A stretch of 36,615 nt of DNA, from contig CAKTOO010000025.1 of the NCBI GenBank assembly GCA_934590165.1, positions 1 through 36,615 of the forward strand, in the 5' to 3' direction. Position numbers and translations under genes: made by a program. The notes below the pieces were generated by a model. It made no database searches, was not told where the DNA came from, and was given only the letters and a program-made list of their open reading frames with translations. This stretch comes from an uncultured Dysosmobacter sp. (lineage in GTDB: Bacteria; Bacillota; Clostridia; Oscillospirales; Oscillospiraceae). Each line of letters starts with the position of its first letter. The stretch's first letter is position 1. This document shows, piece by piece, positions 1 through 7,079 of this stretch.

Positions 1-180
1 GAGAAGATACTCGTTCATGAGGAGGATGGCAGGCTGGATTTGGAGATCCGGCTGAAAGCGCCCTTCCGTGACCATCTCGACATCTTCGAAAACGGGGCGC
101 AGACAGATTGCTTCCCCTCCGCAGATTTTGACTATGACAGGTTGGGAACGGTGATCTACGACGATTACTATGCGGGGTAG
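1..180 (+). CDS. C-terminal end of a serine recombinase (partial)
   Basis: The frame is open from the first base to a TAG stop and gives the last 59 residues of a protein. The start EKILVHEEDG followed by LEIRLKAPF resembles the C-terminal strand of large serine recombinases, where a phrase like 'V-E-K-I-hydrophobic-V-H' is followed by an alternating basic/hydrophobic strand. The stop lies 10 bases before the next recombinase start, so the two were probably co-transcribed; tandem serine recombinases are common in clostridial integrative elements. Only the tail is visible, so the family call rests on that short similarity and on the neighbour. Confidence 0.6.
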   Translation, partial: EKILVHEEDGRLDLEIRLKAPFRDHLDIFENGAQTDCFPSADFDYDRLGTVIYDDYYAG

Positions 181-190
181 GTGATAACAG

Positions 191-1477
191 ATGCGGGTAT
201 GGCTCTATGCGCGGCTATCAAACGATGATGACCAAGAGATGAACTCTTTGCTGAATCAGCAGGAGATCTGCCAGGCATTTGTCGAGCAGCACGGATATAC
301 CATCGTGGGTCAGTCCTTTGATGACAATGTAAGCGGCATGAAATTTAACCGCCGTGGACTGGATGAGCTCACGGCGGCTGTAGACGCTGATAAGATTGAA
401 GCTGTCATCGTAAAAGACTTATCCCGGCTTGGCCGTCATAGAACCCAGACAGCATTATTCATCGACTACCTGAGGGAACGCCAAGTACGAGTGACTTTTG
501 CTACGGAAGGCGTTGATACCTTCCGTGACGAGGATGATCTGATCATCGGTGTTCGGGGCTTGATGAACGATTATTATGCCAAAGACATTGGCAGGAAGAT
601 TCGGGCTGGATACCATCAAAAACAAAAAGAGGGTATCGTCATTATCCCGTCCTTTGGGTACTGGAAAGACAAGAACACTGGTGAGATCAAAATTGTGGAA
701 GAAGCTGCCGAAACAGTGCGAATGATCTACTCTCTGTACTTGGATGATGTAAGGCTGAAAGAAATTGCCCGGCGATTAACTGAGCAAGGTAGAAAGACTC
801 CGGCGCAGCTCCAGTATGAACGATACGGAAAACGGCGTCAGGATATCCACAAAGCCAAAGACGGCAGCTATGTTTGGACATATACCAGCGCGAAAAATAT
901 TCTGACAGATGAGAGCTATGTCGGTGTGTTGATGAACCACCGCAAACAAATGCGTGAGGGAAAAACCTATGCTGTACCAGAAACGGAACAGTTTCGGCAC
1001 GAGGGCGTCTATCCGGTCATCATCCAGCGGGAGGATTGGGAACGGGTACAAGAGTTACTGAGCCAGAATGCCAAGAATCACTCGGTTTACGGTAACAAGG
1101 CCAATCATCGTTATGCTGGGCTCTTGGCCTGCGCCGAGTGCGGCAACCCATTCGTTCCGATGATCCGCTATTGGAACGGTAACCGCCGTGTGGAGTATGT
1201 CTGCAAAGGCTATCACCGGAATGGCAAAGCCTTTTGTACTTCCCACCGAATCCACGAGGAAAAGCTGGATGCGAGGGTATGGGAGCTCGTTTCCACAGCT
1301 CGTGAGAGCCGTGCGGAGGAACTGAAAAAACTGGCACAGATGCAAAAAATGTGGGCGTTGAGGAAACCAATCCTCGACGCCCACATTTTGTCGTTACAGG
1401 GGAAAGTGCTGGAACTGGAGCAGGAGATTGATAAGATTGTGATGGAGAAAATAGCTACTGCTTTTCAAGTCCGGTAG
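191..1477 (+). CDS. Large serine recombinase (site-specific integrase/excisionase)
   Basis: 428 residues. The N-terminal resolvase domain has YARLS with the catalytic Ser at residue 10, and the VKDLSRLGR motif of the active site. A recombinase domain follows at about 150-260, then a zinc ribbon at about 310-360 (CAEC, later VCKGYH and FCTSH), then a basic/leucine-rich coil near 370-425. Such enzymes cut and rejoin DNA through a 5'-phosphoserine link to insert or excise mobile elements. The start is supported by AGGTG seven bases upstream. The protein is shorter than many large serine recombinases (about 500-550), so the C-terminal coil may be shortened. Its 3' end carries a 44-bp inverted repeat and overlaps the convergent neighbour by 23 bases. 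A second, decayed copy of this 3' end lies at 2520-2682. Confidence 0.93.
   Translation: MRVWLYARLSNDDDQEMNSLLNQQEICQAFVEQHGYTIVGQSFDDNVSGMKFNRRGLDELTAAVDADKIEAVIVKDLSRLGRHRTQTALFIDYLRERQVRVTFATEGVDTFRDEDDLIIGVRGLMNDYYAKDIGRKIRAGYHQKQKEGIVIIPSFGYWKDKNTGEIKIVEEAAETVRMIYSLYLDDVRLKEIARRLTEQGRKTPAQLQYERYGKRRQDIHKAKDGSYVWTYTSAKNILTDESYVGVLMNHRKQMREGKTYAVPETEQFRHEGVYPVIIQREDWERVQELLSQNAKNHSVYGNKANHRYAGLLACAECGNPFVPMIRYWNGNRRVEYVCKGYHRNGKAFCTSHRIHEEKLDARVWELVSTARESRAEELKKLAQMQKMWALRKPILDAHILSLQGKVLELEQEIDKIVMEKIATAFQVR
1346..1389. repeat. 44-bp inverted repeat inside the recombinase 3' end (copy A)
   Basis: Two 19-base arms (1346-1364 and 1371-1389) with one mismatch enclose a 6-base loop (AACCAA). 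In RNA the mismatch becomes a G-U pair on one strand. The repeat is flanked by A and T runs, so it has the shape of a bidirectional terminator, yet it lies within recombinase codons (the MWALRKPILDAH stretch). The same palindrome recurs at 2520-2561, with a single base change in the loop. Confidence 0.85.
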
Positions 1478-2363
1478 ATTCTTCCTCGCTTTGTATCAGA
1501 GAAATAGACCGCTTACTCACATAGCCGGTATAGCAGTTTTCCGAAGCCTCATCATTTATTACAACTTCATAGTAATATGGTACTTCCCCTACGATAATGA
1601 CGTTCTGGTTCAGCTCCATGTGATATATGACCTGTGAAGAGGGGGATGGATCTTCGTACACTTTAGCAGAGGACAAGGCTTGCCCGACTGCCGAGTACAC
1701 GATATTGGCTGCAACGCTAATCAAAATGGCAAAAAAGATTTTCTCGAGTACCCATGCTATTACTGGGTGTGTTTGAGAAAATTCTTTAATCCGTTCAGCA
1801 AAACGTTGTTCCCAGTTTTTCCCCGAAAGCAGAATCTCTTCCACTTCTTCTGTCACAATTTTTTGTTCATCTTCAGAAAGAACCCTGGCTTCTTCTGAAA
1901 CGTCTGTGGCGGTATACTCCTCTGCCAACGATGACAGGCGGGTTAGTTCGGCTATCCGCGTCTCAGTCAAGGGCTCGATTCGACATGTGGCCTTGGACAT
2001 GATACGAGACCATTCCTGAAGCCGTTCGTTGAGTTGTATCTGTAAATCCGTTAGAGCAATAGCGTCCATGACAGTTTGGTACTGTCGAAGAGCAGCAGTT
2101 ATTCCAGAAGTATCCATTTTGGCCACAATCTCTTGGGTGCGATACATAGCAGTCATTGATTGACTATCAAAAACTCTGCTTATTCTGTTAAGGTCGCGAA
2201 TTGCAGGCGAATCTAACGCGGCGGCAACTGTTTTTGTCAATGCGGCGCAATCTGTCTGAAATTCCAACAGAGGCCGTGTCAGTGCATCCAGCTGCCGCTG
2301 AAGTTGGTTCATTTTTTCAACCCAAGGTGGGAGTTCATAAAACGCCGCCATAGTCTTAGCCAT
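1455..2363 (-). CDS. Membrane-anchored protein with C-terminal SH3-like domain (unknown function)
   Basis: 302 residues from the chosen start. A long helical, probably coiled N-terminal part (1-190) is followed by one hydrophobic segment (about 201-224) and an SH3-like beta domain at about 232-290 (AKVYEDPSPSSQVI, later GYVSKRSI), a fold that usually binds peptides or cell wall. With a single late membrane segment, the helical part and SH3 part would lie on opposite sides of the membrane. AAGGAG lies 11 bases before this ATG but only 2 bases before an upstream ATG at 2372, so 2363 was preferred. The stop overlaps the recombinase stop by 23 bases, tail to tail. I do not recognise a named family. 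Position beside recombinases suggests mobile-element cargo. Confidence 0.7.
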   Translation of the reverse strand: MAKTMAAFYELPPWVEKMNQLQRQLDALTRPLLEFQTDCAALTKTVAAALDSPAIRDLNRISRVFDSQSMTAMYRTQEIVAKMDTSGITAALRQYQTVMDAIALTDLQIQLNERLQEWSRIMSKATCRIEPLTETRIAELTRLSSLAEEYTATDVSEEARVLSEDEQKIVTEEVEEILLSGKNWEQRFAERIKEFSQTHPVIAWVLEKIFFAILISVAANIVYSAVGQALSSAKVYEDPSPSSQVIYHMELNQNVIIVGEVPYYYEVVINDEASENCYTGYVSKRSISLIQSEEESTGLEKQ

Positions 2364-2399
2364 ATTTTTCATTACTCCTTGGAAGCATATACAATAATA

Positions 2400-2427
2400 A
2401 TCATATACCAAATTATAATTTTTTCAA
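2400..2427 (-). promoter_or_regulatory. Sigma-A-type promoter for the SH3-domain gene
   Basis: TTGAAA (2427-2422), a 16-base spacer and TATGAT (2405-2400) precede the gene by about 35 bases. The surrounding DNA is very AT-rich. Confidence 0.6.
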
Positions 2428-2519
2428 GGAAGTATATCGAAAAATATCTGAAAGGAGATGCTGGGGGGAAGCTGTGAAAAATTTTGCAGAAGCCACAGGA
2501 GGGGGTATCGCAATCAAAT

Positions 2520-2682
2520 AATGTGGGCGTTGAGGAAACTAATCCTCGACGCCCACATTTTATAGTTGCAGGAGAAAGCACAGAATTTGGAACAAGAGAT
2601 AGATGAACTTGTAATGGCGCGATTAAACTGTGCTCAGTGTTTAAGAAAATCAAATGAACTAACTAAGAGAGGGGATCAATAA
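2520..2682 (+). pseudogene. Decayed second copy of the recombinase 3' end (copy B)
   Basis: Reading from 2521 gives MWALRKLILDAHIL, an in-frame TAG, then LQEKAQNLEQEIDELVMARL, and a further stop at 2680. This aligns with the last ~40 codons of the intact recombinase (MWALRKPILDAHIL ... LELEQEIDKIVMEKI). Homology starts at the left edge of the palindrome (2520-2536 / 2543-2561, same arms as copy A); nothing upstream of it matches the recombinase body. The palindrome is nearly unchanged, while the following codons have diverged with many silent changes, as expected for a related but separate recombinase. The tail overlaps the stop of the FRG gene by seven bases, tail to tail. Confidence 0.8.
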
Positions 2683-3578
2683 GATATATTTTGTATGGAG
2701 CCAAACTGCTTTATAAAATTTACATATGTCTCTTGGTTTCTGTATTCATTTAATAAACTTGCATAACCAGTATCGTAATATGGGGGCGGAAACAGGCTTT
2801 GCACTGACATTAATCCAGTTTGTCCAATCCACTTCAACCCGTCAGCAACAGAAATCTTTGCGATAGCGATTACCATATCTGAATAATCTGTAAATAATGA
2901 ATGCTCCCCTTTCTTTTTTACCATGAGTGCGTGTTGGGCATGTGGTCTCAAAAAATATGAGGGGACGGCTTTTCTCAGATCGACCACGACAGAAGATATG
3001 CCTTCGTATAGACCCGGTTGCGCTTGAGATTCTTTCGTTGCATCACAACCAATTAAAAGGATATAGGCATGTTCGTTTGCATCGTTTTCATAAATATGTA
3101 TATACTCGCGATTGTCTATTATAGTTGAGGTTGTTTTATGAAGTGCAAACCATAATGCAATCCATACATTATCAACAATATCCAACCAATATGTTTTTAT
3201 ACCGTAATGTTGTAACAAAGGCTCCATGATATCTGGATCACGATCACAGAAATTTTTTGTATTCTTAAGGCTTAGTGCGATATGGTGTTTATAATCACCA
3301 ATACGCTTTTCGCAATTAAGTGGCTCCGTAATTCCTGTTTTACGATTTCTATTTCCTCTCAACGCAGATGGCGTTAATGCTCCACTATAAAGTGATGTTT
3401 GCCCCCGCAAATACACATTTCCGGCCTCTCTATTTAAATACTTTCCAAAACCTATAAACTGTGTAAGTGAATGGAACGAATGTATCTTATATACAGGGAT
3501 ATCTCCGGAAGGTGATGTGAGGCATTCTACTCCAACGGGATCCGGTGTCTTTTTGTCAAAATCAGTTAATCTAATCAT
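2676..3578 (-). CDS. FRG-domain protein
   Basis: 300 residues. The hallmark of the FRG domain is present: YLRGQ at 56-60 followed by LTPSALR, and later LLQHYGIKTYWLDI with VWIALWFAL (121-145), which matches the family pattern 'LLQHYG-P-T-R-L-L-D-W-(T)-N-(P)-ALFFA'. FRG proteins are soluble, of unknown biochemical function, and are common on phages and integrative elements. Here several usual positions differ (Y-W-L-D for T-R-L-L-D). The start has an excellent AAGGAGGTG site 12 bases upstream. The gene lies between the tRNA-Leu locus and the decayed recombinase tail, so it is probably element cargo. A role in defence is possible but only inferred from location. Confidence 0.75.
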   Translation of the reverse strand: MIRLTDFDKKTPDPVGVECLTSPSGDIPVYKIHSFHSLTQFIGFGKYLNREAGNVYLRGQTSLYSGALTPSALRGNRNRKTGITEPLNCEKRIGDYKHHIALSLKNTKNFCDRDPDIMEPLLQHYGIKTYWLDIVDNVWIALWFALHKTTSTIIDNREYIHIYENDANEHAYILLIGCDATKESQAQPGLYEGISSVVVDLRKAVPSYFLRPHAQHALMVKKKGEHSLFTDYSDMVIAIAKISVADGLKWIGQTGLMSVQSLFPPPYYDTGYASLLNEYRNQETYVNFIKQFGSIQNISY

Positions 3579-3602
3579 TATTTAGTGTCACCTCCTTGGT
3601 TT

Positions 3603-3631
3603 AGCATATCGCACGAATGCAAGAAAAACAA
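3603..3631 (-). promoter_or_regulatory. Candidate promoter for the FRG gene
   Basis: TTGTTT (3631-3626), a 17-base spacer and TATGCT (3608-3603) sit 25 bases upstream of the start codon. Confidence 0.45.
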
Positions 3632-3644
3632 TCCTGAATACATT

Positions 3645-3688
3645 GATAAAGGCTCATTTTCGATATTCTTCGAAAATGGGCCTTTATC
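3645..3688 (-). terminator. Inverted repeat abutting the tRNA 3' end; probable terminator
   Basis: Two 19-base arms (3645-3663 and 3670-3688, one mismatch) around a 6-base loop. The arm ends directly at the CCA of tRNA-Leu. In the tRNA direction the stem ends in a short T-rich stretch, so termination is likely. Because it marks the boundary between tRNA and mobile DNA, it could also be part of an attachment site. Confidence 0.5.
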
Positions 3689-3773
3689 TGGTACGGGTAG
3701 TGGGGGTCGAACCCACACGCCTTTCGGCACAGGAACCTAAATCCTGCACGTCTGCCAATTCCGCCATACCCGC
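3689..3773 (-). tRNA. tRNA-Leu (anticodon UAG)
   Basis: 85 bases including an encoded CCA. The acceptor stem pairs GCGGGTA with TACCCGT (first pair G-U). The D-arm region reads GGAATTGGCAGAC, the anticodon stem CAGGA/TCCTG encloses the loop TTTAGGT with anticodon TAG, a long class II variable arm (GCCGAAAGGC) follows, and the T-arm is GTGGGTTCGACCCCCAC. The class II arm and anticodon fix the identity as leucine, reading CUA and possibly other CUN codons. Confidence 0.95.
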
Positions 3774-3780
3774 ATATATG

Positions 3781-3811
3781 AGCGGCAGGGAAATCTGCCG
3801 CTATTTTGTTT
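3781..3811. terminator. Terminator-like hairpin upstream of tRNA-Leu
   Basis: AGCGGCAG / CTGCCGCT (3781-3788 / 3795-3802) with a GGAAAT loop and a T-rich run (ATTTTGTTTT) on the + side; weaker T content on the other strand. It probably ends transcription arriving from either side. Confidence 0.5.
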
Positions 3812-3949
3812 TCCTCTGTTTTTACACAGCGAGGGAACCGAGGCGGAGCGTAACGCTTGATCCGCATCTATAAAACAGGATGGACCTGCTTTTACCAAAG
3901 AATGAGCACGGCGAATGATGGGGCGAAAATCCTTCACTGAGGTGACATC

Positions 3950-3988
3950 ACCTAAATCTCGCATGTCTACCAATTCCATCACAGGCGC
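3950..3988 (-). pseudogene. 5' half of a second tRNA-Leu, broken after the anticodon loop
   Basis: From 3988 leftward, the sequence follows the tRNA-Leu pattern: GCGCCTGTG, then ATGGAATTGGTAGACATG, then CGAGATTTAGGT. It matches the intact tRNA up to the end of the anticodon loop and then departs completely, with no matching TCTCG stem, variable arm or T-arm. A further D-arm-like fragment (GGAATGGGCAGACATGCGGG) lies at 4083-4064, followed by CTCTCGG. These are fragments, not working tRNAs. A break at the anticodon loop is typical of integrase target sites in tRNA genes. Confidence 0.55.
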
Positions 3989-4127
3989 GTATTTCATCTT
4001 TTTGCGTTAGCAGACGCTGAACGAATCGGTAAAGGCCTTACACCAAGGCGATAGCGCCGAGAGCCCGCATGTCTGCCCATTCCTGCATGTCTGGGGGAAT
4101 GAATGCAGTATACCACATTCTCCGCCC

Positions 4128-4156
4128 TTGAACAATAGAAAATTCTGCGCTACAAT
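4128..4156 (+). promoter_or_regulatory. Sigma-A promoter for the pyridoxamine kinase operon
   Basis: TTGAAC, a 17-base spacer and TACAAT, 37 bases before the start codon. The rest of 3812-4127 holds only tRNA-like fragments and no gene that I can support. Confidence 0.75.
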
Positions 4157-4192
4157 GTAGGTTCGAAGAACAGAGAATCGAGGTTTCTTTTT

Positions 4193-5035
4193 ATGACGAC
4201 TCCCTGCGTTGCCGCCATTCATGATATGTCCGGCTTTGGCCGCTGCTCGCTGACGGTGGCCATTCCCGTGCTCTCCACCATGGGCGTCCAGTGCTGCCCC
4301 CTGCCCACCGCGTTCCTCTCCACCCATACCGGCGGGTTTGAAAACTTCACCTTTTTGGATATGACGGATGAGATGCCCAAGGTCGCCGCCCACTGGAAGT
4401 CCCTGGGGCTCCGGTTCCGGGCCGTTTACAGCGGCTTTCTGGGCAGCGAACGGCAGATCGGCATTGTGGAGGATTTCATCCGGGATTTCCGCACGCCGGA
4501 GTGCGCCGTGGTGGTGGACCCGGTCATGGGCGACCATGGCGAAGTGTATCAGACCTACACCCCCGCCATGTGCGCCGGCATGGCCCGCCTTGCGGAGCAG
4601 GCGGACGTCATCACCCCCAACCTGACGGAGGCTGCCCTGCTGCTGGGCATCCCCTACGGCAGCCTGCCCACCGGCGAGGATGGCTGCCGTGAGATCGTGG
4701 AGCGGCTGAGCCTGGAGGGCCGCCGTTCCGTGGTGCTCACCGGCGCGTCCACCGCGCCCCATCTCACTGGCGCCATGTGCTTTGACGCCGCCACCAGCCG
4801 CACGGAGGCCGTGCAGACCCGCCGGGTGGAACGGGAGTTCCACGGCACCGGCGATGTGTTTGCCAGCGTCCTCACCGGCGCTCTGGTCCACGGTCATTCC
4901 CTGACGGAGGCCGCCGGACAGGCTGTGGAGTTCATCCGCGCCTGCGCGGAGCGGACCGCCGCCGAGGACCTCCCCCTGCGGGAGGGCGTGGACTTTGAGC
5001 CGCTGCTGGGTCTTTTGACGGGGTGGCACAAATGA
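4193..5035 (+). CDS. Pyridoxamine/pyridoxal kinase (ribokinase-fold)
   Basis: 280 residues, the usual length. It should transfer phosphate from ATP to the 5'-hydroxyl of pyridoxamine or pyridoxal (vitamin B6 salvage, cytoplasm). Seen: HDMSGFGRCSLT near the N-terminus, the phosphate-binding VVDPVMGDHG near residue 107, a TPNLTEA stretch, and the GTGDVFAS anion-hole motif with its catalytic Asp near residue 223. A GAGG site lies nine bases before the ATG. Its stop overlaps the start of the next gene (ATGA), so the MFS transporter is translationally coupled. The closely related ThiD hydroxymethylpyrimidine kinases are an alternative, but the N-terminal HDMSGFG pattern favours pyridoxamine kinase. 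Confidence 0.85.
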   Translation: MTTPCVAAIHDMSGFGRCSLTVAIPVLSTMGVQCCPLPTAFLSTHTGGFENFTFLDMTDEMPKVAAHWKSLGLRFRAVYSGFLGSERQIGIVEDFIRDFRTPECAVVVDPVMGDHGEVYQTYTPAMCAGMARLAEQADVITPNLTEAALLLGIPYGSLPTGEDGCREIVERLSLEGRRSVVLTGASTAPHLTGAMCFDAATSRTEAVQTRRVEREFHGTGDVFASVLTGALVHGHSLTEAAGQAVEFIRACAERTAAEDLPLREGVDFEPLLGLLTGWHK

Positions 5036-6228
5036 ACGCCTCCATGCCCTCCCTGCGCCGCGTCAATGTGCTATACACCCTGGTGCAGCTGACCTATTGG
5101 GCCGCCTTCGCCGCCTTTGCCGGCTACCAGACCGCCCTGCTGCTGGGCCGTGGTTTTTCCAGCGGCGACGCCGGCGTGTTCGCCGCCATCCGGTGCCTGG
5201 CCGGCATCATCGCCCAGCCGCTGCTGGGCGGGTGGGCGGACCGCCACCCGCAAGTGCCCCTGAAGCGCATCCTCTGCGTCTGTCTGGGGCTGGGGCTGGC
5301 GGTGAACGCGGTGTTTTACTGCACCCGCCCCGGCTTTTGGGGCAGCGCCCTCATTTTCCTGGCGCTGGGGGTGCTGGACCTGAACATCTATCCCCTGCTG
5401 GACTCCATGGCGGTGCAGTTCATCAACGCCGGCCTGGATGTCAATTACAGCCTGGGCCGGGGCCTGGGGTCCTTTTCCTACGCGGTCGCCTGTGTGTTCC
5501 TGGGCCGCCAGTCCGCTGCTTTTGGCACGGAGTCGGTGCTGCTGACCCACATGGCCCTGCTGGTGCTGCTGACGGTCATCATCACCGTCTACCCCACCTT
5601 TCCGGCGGAGGCCCTGCCGCCCCGGGGGCAAAGCGTCCGGTCTCACTCCATCTCCCAGATCCTCCGGTCCAACCCGTCCTTCTCCCTGATGCTGGCGGCG
5701 GTGTTCTGCGGCATGACCGCCGTGATGCCCATCGTCAGTTTCATGGTGAACATCGTCACGGACCGGGGCGGTGACACCTCCCACCTGGGGCTGGCCCTGT
5801 TTTTGATGGGCGCTTCGGAGCTGCCCGCCGCGCTGCTGTTTCCCCACCTGTGGCGCCGCCTGGGCAGCCGGAGCATGATGGTGCTGTCGGTGGCGTTCAT
5901 GGCAGTGAAGCCTCTGCTGTTTTTGCTGGCGCCGTCTTTGGTGTGGGTGCTGCTGGTCCAGCCCATCCAGATGCTGGGCTACGGCCTCTTTACTCCCGCT
6001 TCCGTCTACTATGCCAACGAAAACGTCTCCCCTGCCGACCGGGTCCGGGGCCAGGCCATCATGATGATGGCCTCCAACGGTCTGGGCGGCATGGTGGGCA
6101 ATCTCATCGCGGGCTTTGTCATCGACCTGGGCGGCGTCAACGCCATGCTGGGCCTGTGCACCGCCATCGGCGCCCTGGGCCTGCTGCTGGCCCTGACCGC
6201 CGTCCATCTTTCCCGGAAACGGGCCTAA
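5032..6228 (+). CDS. MFS transporter
   Basis: 398 residues with about 12 hydrophobic segments, and a cytoplasmic loop motif GGWADRHPQVPLKR between segments 2 and 3 that matches the MFS 'GxLaDrxGrk' signature. The start is the ATG overlapping the kinase stop (ATGA); a GTG nine bases earlier is less likely. The layout with a large mid-protein gap near residue 195-215 fits the 'MFS_1-like' branch that includes nucleoside and phenylpropionate carriers. Substrate is not readable from sequence. Coupling to a B6 kinase makes a B6 vitamer or related compound a reasonable guess, which is inference only. Confidence 0.85.
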   Translation: MNASMPSLRRVNVLYTLVQLTYWAAFAAFAGYQTALLLGRGFSSGDAGVFAAIRCLAGIIAQPLLGGWADRHPQVPLKRILCVCLGLGLAVNAVFYCTRPGFWGSALIFLALGVLDLNIYPLLDSMAVQFINAGLDVNYSLGRGLGSFSYAVACVFLGRQSAAFGTESVLLTHMALLVLLTVIITVYPTFPAEALPPRGQSVRSHSISQILRSNPSFSLMLAAVFCGMTAVMPIVSFMVNIVTDRGGDTSHLGLALFLMGASELPAALLFPHLWRRLGSRSMMVLSVAFMAVKPLLFLLAPSLVWVLLVQPIQMLGYGLFTPASVYYANENVSPADRVRGQAIMMMASNGLGGMVGNLIAGFVIDLGGVNAMLGLCTAIGALGLLLALTAVHLSRKRA

Positions 6229-6283
6229 GTCCCTTTGTTTGTTTCACAGCCTATGGCCGTATGATAAGGAGGTTTTTTCATCC

Positions 6284-6904
6284 ATGAAAGTGCTTTTGCT
6301 CAATGGCAGCCCCCACGCGGACGGCTGCACCGCCGCCGCTTTGCGGGAGGTGGCCTCCACCCTGGAGTGCGAGGGTGTGGAGACGGAGATCCTCCACGTG
6401 GTGGGCCAGCCTATCCGGGGCTGTACCGCCTGCCGCCGGTGCAAGGAGGTCCCCGGCCGCTGCGCGTTTGATGACGATCTGGTGAACCGGGTACTGGAGA
6501 AAATGGAGCGCGCTGACGGCCTGGTCATCGGCTCGCCGGTGTATTACGCCTCCGCCAACGGCGCGCTCATCTCCCTGCTGGACCGGGTATTCTACGCCGG
6601 GAACTGCTTCCGCTGCAAGCCCGCCTGCGTGGTCTGCTCCGCCCGCCGGGGCGGTGCCACCGCCACCTACGACCAGCTGAACAAGTACCTGGGCATCAGC
6701 GGCATGATCCAGGTTCCCTCCTGTTATTGGAACATGGTCCACGGCATGAACAAGGAGGAAGTGGTCCGGGACAGCGAGGGTATGCGGAACATGCGGGAGC
6801 TGGGTCGGAACATGGCCTGGCTGCTGCGGGTGCTGGAAACGGCCGGAAAAACCATTCCCCTGCCGGAGCAGGAGCCTCCCGTCCGCACCAATTTCATCCA
6901 CTGA
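6284..6904 (+). CDS. Flavodoxin-family NAD(P)H-dependent oxidoreductase
   Basis: 206 residues. The N-terminus KVLLLNGSPHADGCT is the FMN phosphate-binding loop of the NADPH-dependent FMN reductase/flavodoxin-like family, and GSPVYYASANGALISLLDR is the second FMN contact. Cysteines in GCTACRRCKEVPGRCAF suggest a redox or iron-sulfur site as in iron-sulfur flavoproteins, although the spacing is looser. An AAGGAGG site at 6267-6272 fixes the ATG at 6284 rather than an earlier in-frame start at 6239. It follows the MFS gene by 55 bases in the same direction and may share its transcript. Confidence 0.85.
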   Translation: MKVLLLNGSPHADGCTAAALREVASTLECEGVETEILHVVGQPIRGCTACRRCKEVPGRCAFDDDLVNRVLEKMERADGLVIGSPVYYASANGALISLLDRVFYAGNCFRCKPACVVCSARRGGATATYDQLNKYLGISGMIQVPSCYWNMVHGMNKEEVVRDSEGMRNMRELGRNMAWLLRVLETAGKTIPLPEQEPPVRTNFIH

Positions 6905-7040
6905 ATCTCCAAGGGACAACACGCCTGCCAGCAGCTAAAATCAGTGCTGGCGGCGCCATCGTCCCCGGCGGGCGCCGCGCAGTCAACCATCGAAGATGCC
7001 CGAAAAGCCTGTTGCCCTTTGTTCACTGGGGGTAAAAAAA

Positions 7041-7074
7041 CCGGACGCATCCAAAAGGATGCGTCCGGTTTTTT
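7041..7074. terminator. Bidirectional Rho-independent terminator
   Basis: A perfect 12-bp stem (CCGGACGCATCC / GGATGCGTCCGG, loop AAAA) with A and T runs on both sides, between the flavodoxin-like gene and the convergent LacI gene. Confidence 0.92.
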
Positions 7075-7079
7075 CTCTG

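Noticed and set aside
2452..2565. A short + strand frame starting at ATG after AAAGGAG and joining recombinase tail copy B
   Set aside because: The ribosome site touches the ATG and the frame ends at the TAG inside the decayed tail; no homology upstream of the palindrome.
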